Assembly: GCA_016650315.1 (NCBI GenBank)
Contig: JAENVZ010000103.1
Span: 1 to 11,611 of the forward strand
Length of the DNA: 11,611 nucleotides
Direction: 5' to 3'
DNA from: Alphaproteobacteria bacterium
GTDB lineage: Bacteria; Pseudomonadota; Alphaproteobacteria; Sphingomonadales; Sphingomonadaceae
The position numbers were made by a program, and so were the translations under genes. The notes below the pieces were generated by a model that was given only the letters and a program-made list of their open reading frames with translations, did not search any database and was not told where the DNA came from. Below, piece after piece: positions 6,085 to 11,611 of this stretch (positions are counted from its first letter, which is position 1; every line of letters begins with the position of its first letter).

Positions 6085-9000
6085 ATGATTAAGGCCGCGC
6101 TCCACCATCGCACCGCCTACCGGTATGACCGTCCGATCAAGCTTGGTCCGCAAGTCATTCGATTGCGCCCTGCCCCGCACAGCCTAACAAAGGTTCCCAA
6201 TTACACGTTAAAAATACAGCCGGCGCTGCATTTCCTGAATTGGCAACAGGACCCCCATGGAAATTGGTTGGCGCGCCTCGTGTTTCCAGAACCGACGAGC
6301 GAATTCGTCATCGAGGTGGACCTTCTTGCCGAACTGGTGATCGTCAATCCGTTCGATTTCTTCGTCGAACCTTATGCCGAAGAAATGCCCTTCACCTATG
6401 ACGAGCAGATCAAGACAGATCTTGCCGCCTATCATGAGATAGAGCCGCAGGGGCCGATCTTCGCCGCTCTGGTTGAGGAATATCGCGGCTGGACCGGGCG
6501 GACGATTGATTTCCTGGTGGAAATCAATGCCGCGCTTGAACGGCGTGTCGGCTATGTGATCCGCATGGAACCAGGCGTTCAGGCGCCGGAAGAAACGCTG
6601 GGCCTAGGCACAGGGTCATGCCGGGACAGTGCATGGCTGCTGGTTCAACTGCTTCGCAGCCTTGGTCTCGCGGCCCGCTTTGTGTCTGGCTACCTCATCC
6701 AGATGAAAGCTGACGTCGAACCAGTCGACGGGCCAAAAGGGCCGCAGGAGGATTTTACCGATCTGCATGCCTGGGCGGAGGTCTATCTGCCCGGTGCGGG
6801 CTGGGTCGGCATGGACGCAACGTCGGGCCTGCTGGCAGGCGAGGGTCATATCCCGCTGGCCGCAACACCGCATTACCGGTCAGCCGCGCCAATTTCCGGT
6901 ATGGCTGAACCCGCGGAAGTCGATTTTCATTTTGAAATGAGCGTGTCACGGATTGCCGAAGCGGTACGCATTACCAAGCCGTTCACGGAGGCACGCTGGC
7001 AATCGCTCGACCGGCTGGGGGAACAGGTTGATGCTGATCTGGTCGCGCAGGACGTCCGGCTGACGACCGGCGGCGAACCGACCTTCGTCGCTGTGGACGA
7101 TGCCAAAGCGCCCGAATGGAACGCCGACGCGGTTGGACCCACCAAAGCGCATTATGCCGATAGGCTAGTCCGTAAATTACGTGAGCAGTTCGCACCGGGC
7201 GCGTTGCTGCATCATGGCCAGGGCAAATGGTATCCGGGCGAAAGCCTGCCGCGATGGGCCTATGCCATTTACTGGCGCACCGATGGCGTGCCGTTATGGC
7301 GGAATGCGGCGTTGATCGCAGGCGAGAAGGCGAAGGAAAATCCGCGCATAGGACCGAAAGATGCTGGCGAATTTCTAAGTGCTGTGGCTGAAGGTCTGGG
7401 CGTTGGTCCGCAATTTGTGCAGCCGGCCTTCGAGGATGCGCTTACATGGTCGGTAAAGGAGGCGGAGCTTCCTGAAAATACAGATCCGACCGATCCCAAG
7501 ATCGACGACCCGGAGGAACGATCGCGCATGGTGCGGACGTTCGAGCGCGGCCTGTCGAAGCCCGTTGGTTATGTCCTCCCCATCCAGCGCTGGCAATCGC
7601 GCGCCGCGCGCGGGTGGCAAAGCGAGCATTGGCGAGTCCGGCGTGGCGGCCTGTTCGCGGTTCCCGGTGATTCCGCGCTTGGCTATCGTTTGCCGCTGGG
7701 ATCGCTGCCTTTTGTGCCGAAATCGGACTTTCCCTATATCCACCCACGCGACACCAGCGAGCCGCGCGAACCCCTGGCCGATTATCGCGAGCAGCGGGTG
7801 GAACGGGTTACCGAACCCGATACAGCCGCGCAGAAACGGGTTGAGCAGCGGATTATCGAGGGCGCCGTTCGGACCGCCATAACGGTTGAGGCTCGGGGCG
7901 ATCATTTGGCGATCTTCATTCCGCCGGTCGAGGCGCTGGAAGACTATCTGGAACTAATCGCGCAAGCCGAAGCGGTGGCCGAGAGAATGGGCGTGCCGGT
8001 TCGTATCGAGGGCTATCCCCCGCCGCCTGATCCTCGGCTTAATGTGCTGAAAGTGACGCCTGATCCCGGCGTGATCGAAGTCAATGTCCAGCCCGCAAAA
8101 AGCTGGCGCGAAACCGTCGATATTAGCGAGCGGCTTTATGCGATTGCACGGGAGTGCGGACTGACCGCCGACAAGTTCATGGTCGATGGCCGATCCATCG
8201 GCACAGGCGGCGGAAATCATCTGGTGCTTGGCGGTCCAACATTAAACGATTCCCCGTTCATTCGCCGCCCGGACCTTCTGAAAAGCTTCGTGCTTTATTG
8301 GCAGAGACATCCGTCGCTGAGCTATCTGTTTTCCGGCCTGTTCATTGGTCCCACTAGTCAGGCGCCCCGCATCGACGAGGCACGGCATGATGGCCTATAT
8401 GAACTGGAAATCGCGTTGGCGCAGGTACCCGCGCCCGGCGAAGGGAAAACACCACCACCGTGGCTGGTCGACCGGCTGTTCCGCAATTTGTTGGTTGATG
8501 TGACCGGCAATACCCATCGCACCGAAATCTGCATCGACAAACTTTTCTCTCCAGACGGTCCGACCGGGCGTCTTGGCCTTGTCGAATTTCGCGGATTTGA
8601 AATGCCGCCGGACGCGCAAATGTCACTTGCGCAGCAACTGATCCTTCGCGCTATGACGGCCTGGTTCTGGCGTGAACCGCAGAGAGGCGAGCTGGTCCGC
8701 TGGGGCACGGCGCTGCATGACCGCTTCATGCTGCCGCATTTCGTCTGGGCGGACTTTCTCGACGTGCTCTCCGACCTGCGCGGCGCAGGATATGATTTCG
8801 ACCCCAATTGGTTCGAAGCACAGCGGCAGTTCCGCTTCCCGGTGCATGGGTCAATCAATGCCGGGGGTGTGGAGATGGAGGTGTCCCACGCGCTTGAGCC
8901 ATGGCATGTGCTGGGCGAAACGGGGGCGATCGGCGGCACCGTTCGTTATGTCGATAGCTCGACTGAACGAGTCCAGGTCAAGGTGCGCGGCCTGATCCCA

Positions 9001-9378
9001 GGGCGCCATGTAATCGCCTGTAACGGCCGGCGAGTGCCAATGACGCCGACGGGTGCAACGGGGGAGGCCGTTGCCGGTATCCGGTACAAGGCATGGATGC
9101 CGACCAACTGCATGCATCCGGTTTTACCAGCGGACGCGCCGCTGACCATAGAGGTGCTGGACGCCTGGAATGCTCGCTCGCTGGGCGGGTGCGTTTATCA
9201 TGTCGCACATCCGGGCGGACGTGCTTATGATGATGTGCCGGTCAATGCCTATGAGGCGGAGGCGAGGCGCAAGGCACGGTTTCAGGACCATGGTCATACT
9301 CCTGGCTCGATTGAGATGCCGAGTGAGGAACGACCGATGGAATTTCCCATGACCCTGGACCTTAGACGAAAGTTATAA
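6085..9378 (+). CDS. Transglutaminase-like / DUF2126 (predicted GCS-like amidoligase) fusion, 1097 aa
   Basis: The N-terminal part (residues 1 to about 290) is a bacterial transglutaminase-like domain of the papain-like fold. It opens with the family leader [20 protein letters not shown]. The catalytic triad is visible as Cys179 ([10 protein letters not shown]), His228 (DLHAWAEVY) and Asp244 (GMDATSG). Such domains usually act as peptidases or amidases. The rest (about 325-1090) is DUF2126, predicted to be a glutamate-cysteine-ligase-like COOH-NH2 ligase. Recognisable stretches are [14 protein letters not shown] (about 326-339), [17 protein letters not shown] (from 702) and [14 protein letters not shown] (from 834). 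Length matches the usual roughly 1100 residues. The ATG at 6085 replaces a longer TTG start (6076) and gives the family N-terminus; its Shine-Dalgarno is weak. The downstream ATP-grasp gene begins within 30 bases and is probably co-transcribed. No signal peptide is seen, so it is probably cytoplasmic. The reaction and substrate are unproven. Confidence 0.92.
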   Translation: MIKAALHHRTAYRYDRPIKLGPQVIRLRPAPHSLTKVPNYTLKIQPALHFLNWQQDPHGNWLARLVFPEPTSEFVIEVDLLAELVIVNPFDFFVEPYAEEMPFTYDEQIKTDLAAYHEIEPQGPIFAALVEEYRGWTGRTIDFLVEINAALERRVGYVIRMEPGVQAPEETLGLGTGSCRDSAWLLVQLLRSLGLAARFVSGYLIQMKADVEPVDGPKGPQEDFTDLHAWAEVYLPGAGWVGMDATSGLLAGEGHIPLAATPHYRSAAPISGMAEPAEVDFHFEMSVSRIAEAVRITKPFTEARWQSLDRLGEQVDADLVAQDVRLTTGGEPTFVAVDDAKAPEWNADAVGPTKAHYADRLVRKLREQFAPGALLHHGQGKWYPGESLPRWAYAIYWRTDGVPLWRNAALIAGEKAKENPRIGPKDAGEFLSAVAEGLGVGPQFVQPAFEDALTWSVKEAELPENTDPTDPKIDDPEERSRMVRTFERGLSKPVGYVLPIQRWQSRAARGWQSEHWRVRRGGLFAVPGDSALGYRLPLGSLPFVPKSDFPYIHPRDTSEPREPLADYREQRVERVTEPDTAAQKRVEQRIIEGAVRTAITVEARGDHLAIFIPPVEALEDYLELIAQAEAVAERMGVPVRIEGYPPPPDPRLNVLKVTPDPGVIEVNVQPAKSWRETVDISERLYAIARECGLTADKFMVDGRSIGTGGGNHLVLGGPTLNDSPFIRRPDLLKSFVLYWQRHPSLSYLFSGLFIGPTSQAPRIDEARHDGLYELEIALAQVPAPGEGKTPPPWLVDRLFRNLLVDVTGNTHRTEICIDKLFSPDGPTGRLGLVEFRGFEMPPDAQMSLAQQLILRAMTAWFWREPQRGELVRWGTALHDRFMLPHFVWADFLDVLSDLRGAGYDFDPNWFEAQRQFRFPVHGSINAGGVEMEVSHALEPWHVLGETGAIGGTVRYVDSSTERVQVKVRGLIPGRHVIACNGRRVPMTPTGATGEAVAGIRYKAWMPTNCMHPVLPADAPLTIEVLDAWNARSLGGCVYHVAHPGGRAYDDVPVNAYEAEARRKARFQDHGHTPGSIEMPSEERPMEFPMTLDLRRKL

Positions 9379-9406
9379 TGATTGAATGGATGAAGGCTTT
9401 TTGGCC

Positions 9407-11611
9407 ATGGAACGGTCCGCATCCTCTGCATGGGTTGATGACTGGCTGAATCCTTACTGGGCATCGACACCCCATGGCGACGTGTTGCTGGGCGCGACCC
9501 CGGATATGGCAAACTGTTGGCGCGCGATGCTGGAATGGATCGCATCGCTTTGCCAGGGTGATTTGCCAGCATTGAAGGAACGCGTCACGCGGCAGACTCG
9601 CGACCTGGGCATGGCGTTTCGCCTGCTGGGTGACGAGGATGAGCGACCGTGGCCACTCAGTCCCATTCCCTTGCTGATTGATGAGGCCGAATGGAATGCG
9701 ATCGATTCCGCCATCGGACAGCGCGCCGATCTCCTCGAATATATCATTACCGACATATACGGGCCGCAGTCGCTTGTGACGTCTGGCGTGCTGCCGGCAC
9801 CCGTTATTACCGGCAGCCCTCATTTCTGGCGGCAAATGATCGGGGTGAAACCGGCAAGGAACCGGCACCTCCATTTCTATGCCGCGACACTGGGCCGCGG
9901 ACCGGACGGCGAATGGCGCGTGCTGGCGGACCATTGCCGGACCCCGGCCGGTGCGGGTTACGCGCTTGAAAACCGGCTGGCCATGGCGCGCTCGACGGGG
10001 GCATTGCTCGGCAACCTCAACGTGAAACGGCTGGCCTCCTTTTTCTCCGATTTCCGCGCAGGGTTGGCGGCCTGTTGCGAAAGGGTCGAACCGCGCATCG
10101 GCTTGCTGACACCTGGGCGATTCAATCAAAGCTATGCCGAACAGGCCCATCTTGCCCGCTATCTGGGCTTTCTTCTGGTCGAGGGGGAGGATTTGTCCGT
10201 CAGGGACGATCAGCTATTTGTGCGGACGATCGAAGGGCTGAAGCATATTGACGCAGTGTGGAGACGGATCGATTCGACCCTGCTCGATCCGCTGGCGTTC
10301 GATTCACGTTCGACCATTGGGGTTCCGGGTTTTCTTGACGCCGTTACCGCTGGCAATGTCGTCGTTGCCAATGCCCTTGGCGCGGGTGTGGTTGAATCTT
10401 CCGCCTTCACGGCATTTCTGCCGGCCCTTGCACGCGAAATACTGGATACGGACCTTGCCATTCCAAACATCGCCAGTTGGTGGTGTGGTCAGCAGGCCGA
10501 ATGTAACAGGGTGCTTGGATCGCTTGATAACATGGTTATCGCACCGGCTTTCGGGCAGCCCGTTCAGGGGCTTGAGGATGGCCAGCCCCGGCTCGGCGCA
10601 TCTTTGGACGCTGCGGAGCGTGTGGCGCTGGTCGAGGCGATCAAAAGGCGACCGCAGGACTATATCGGGCAGGAAGTTGTCCGCCTTTCCACTATGCCGG
10701 CACTGATGAACGGAGGCCTTGGCGCCCGCCCGTTCACACTCCGGGTTTTTGCGGCACGGAATAAGGATGGTAAGTGGTGCGTCATGCCAGGTGGGTTTGC
10801 CCGCCTTGCCAATGAGGGCGACATCCGCGCGGCCGTGATGGGCGAAGGCGCTTATTCGGCCGACGTGTGCATAATCGGCAAGGGCGTTGAACCGCCGGTC
10901 TCGCTTTTGCCCGCTGACCTGGAACCTAAAATCCGTAGAATTGCGGGAACCCTGCCGAGCCGCGCTGCGGACGATCTTTACTGGCTGGCGCGTTATATCG
11001 AGCGGAGCGAGATGACCCTTCGCATTATCCGCGCGATTTTAGGCGGGTCGATGGAAGTCAATTCGGGCGTTGGTTTTTCGGCCCAAACGATGAACAGGCT
11101 TCAGGACTTGCTTTTGGCCAGAGATGCTGTTGCCGATACACACTCACCACCGTCCATCGTTTCATTTTGCCGCAGCGCGCTTAACGACCAGCAAGTCAGT
11201 GGAAGCGTGCGGACATTGTTGCGTACAGCGCGGACCATTGGTCTTGGAATGCGCGATCGTCTGTCTCCTGACGTATGGCGCCTGCTTGATAGCGAATGGC
11301 CCTCGCTTTATGCAGATAATGTTGGTTCCATGCTTGACCAGACGACGGCACTGACGGACCGCTGCTCTGCATTTGCGGGCCTTGCTTCCGAAAATATGGG
11401 GCGTACGGCGGGTTGGCGTTTCCACGATCTTGGCCGAAGGGTGGAGCGGGCAATAAATATTTGCCAGCTTATCCGCCTTTTTGGATCCCCCCCTGTTGGA
11501 ACGGATGACCTCGTCATTTTGCTCGATCTGTGCGATAGCCAGATCAGCTATCGGTCCCGATATCTTCTGGGATTATCGCTTTTTCCGGTGCGCGATCTTG
11601 TCGGGCTTGAA
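9407..11611 (+). CDS. Circularly permuted ATP-grasp / Alpha-E fusion, first 735 residues (runs off right edge)
   Basis: Residues 1 to about 500 form a circularly permuted ATP-grasp unit (DUF404/DUF407 type), predicted to form amide bonds using ATP. Family phrases are LLTPGRFNQSYAEQAHLARY (about 233-252), VVANALGAGVVES (319-331), ASWWCG, and LRVFAARN...VMPGGFARLA (445-467). From about 517 an Alpha-E (DUF403) helical domain starts with LPSRAADDLYWLARYIERSE and includes WRFHDLGRRVERA. Roughly 90-100 residues are probably missing past the edge. The frame opens at ATG 9386, 7 bases after the preceding stop. ATG 9407 is preferred because GAAGG lies 10 bases upstream, but both starts are possible. 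The two families are often separate adjacent genes; here they are one polypeptide. It follows the transglutaminase-DUF2126 gene on the same strand. Enzymatic product unknown. Confidence 0.9.
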   Translation, partial: MERSASSAWVDDWLNPYWASTPHGDVLLGATPDMANCWRAMLEWIASLCQGDLPALKERVTRQTRDLGMAFRLLGDEDERPWPLSPIPLLIDEAEWNAIDSAIGQRADLLEYIITDIYGPQSLVTSGVLPAPVITGSPHFWRQMIGVKPARNRHLHFYAATLGRGPDGEWRVLADHCRTPAGAGYALENRLAMARSTGALLGNLNVKRLASFFSDFRAGLAACCERVEPRIGLLTPGRFNQSYAEQAHLARYLGFLLVEGEDLSVRDDQLFVRTIEGLKHIDAVWRRIDSTLLDPLAFDSRSTIGVPGFLDAVTAGNVVVANALGAGVVESSAFTAFLPALAREILDTDLAIPNIASWWCGQQAECNRVLGSLDNMVIAPAFGQPVQGLEDGQPRLGASLDAAERVALVEAIKRRPQDYIGQEVVRLSTMPALMNGGLGARPFTLRVFAARNKDGKWCVMPGGFARLANEGDIRAAVMGEGAYSADVCIIGKGVEPPVSLLPADLEPKIRRIAGTLPSRAADDLYWLARYIERSEMTLRIIRAILGGSMEVNSGVGFSAQTMNRLQDLLLARDAVADTHSPPSIVSFCRSALNDQQVSGSVRTLLRTARTIGLGMRDRLSPDVWRLLDSEWPSLYADNVGSMLDQTTALTDRCSAFAGLASENMGRTAGWRFHDLGRRVERAINICQLIRLFGSPPVGTDDLVILLDLCDSQISYRSRYLLGLSLFPVRDLVGLE

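Noticed and set aside
7375..7905. Minus-strand open frame of 176 codons
   Set aside because: It is antisense to the DUF2126 domain and has no motifs of its own.
9378..9449. Short frame from the ATG overlapping the transglutaminase gene stop
   Set aside because: It ends after about 23 codons and is out of frame with the ATP-grasp gene; there is no support for a leader peptide.
9362..10150. Minus-strand open frame of 262 codons
   Set aside because: It lies wholly opposite the ATP-grasp gene, whose family motifs run through the same bases on the plus strand.

Overview
The window looks like chromosomal DNA of an alphaproteobacterium, most likely of the Sphingomonadales. The grounds are a fairly high G+C content, a PopZ (DUF2497) homologue, the alphaproteobacterial gene order pcm-tolC-popZ-valS, and a transglutaminase-DUF2126 gene followed by a circularly permuted ATP-grasp gene. 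No transposase, integrase, phage gene or CRISPR array is visible.

Left part (1-5250). valS (valyl-tRNA synthetase) runs leftwards off the window edge. Its reading frame continues without a stop through a pair of strong GC-rich palindromes (27-48 and 126-149). These look like a dispersed intergenic repeat that has inserted in frame into the protein. Divergent from valS is a small alpha/beta-hydrolase gene. Convergent with that gene is a tight leftward operon: an isoaspartyl methyltransferase-like gene (pcm), a TolC-family outer-membrane channel and the polar organiser popZ. Successive genes are 8-9 bases apart, and each Shine-Dalgarno overlaps the preceding stop codon. A good promoter candidate lies just upstream of pcm.

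Middle (5250-6084). A complete tRNA-Cys(GCA) gene with encoded CCA lies at 5380-5453. About 630 bases without a recognised gene follow. They hold a possible terminator, a weak candidate for a 56-residue membrane peptide, and two copies of a 13-base partly dyad sequence, one of them just upstream of the next gene.

Right part (6085-11611). A rightward pair encodes a 1097-residue transglutaminase/DUF2126 fusion and a circularly permuted ATP-grasp/Alpha-E fusion, which runs off the right edge. Comparative genomics has predicted that these families form a peptide or amide-bond synthesis and processing system (ATP-grasp and GCS-like amidoligases with transglutaminase-type peptidases, often near Anbu). 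Substrate and product remain essentially undefined. This pair is the window's main candidate for a poorly characterised system, and the repeat insertion in valS is its most striking structural oddity.
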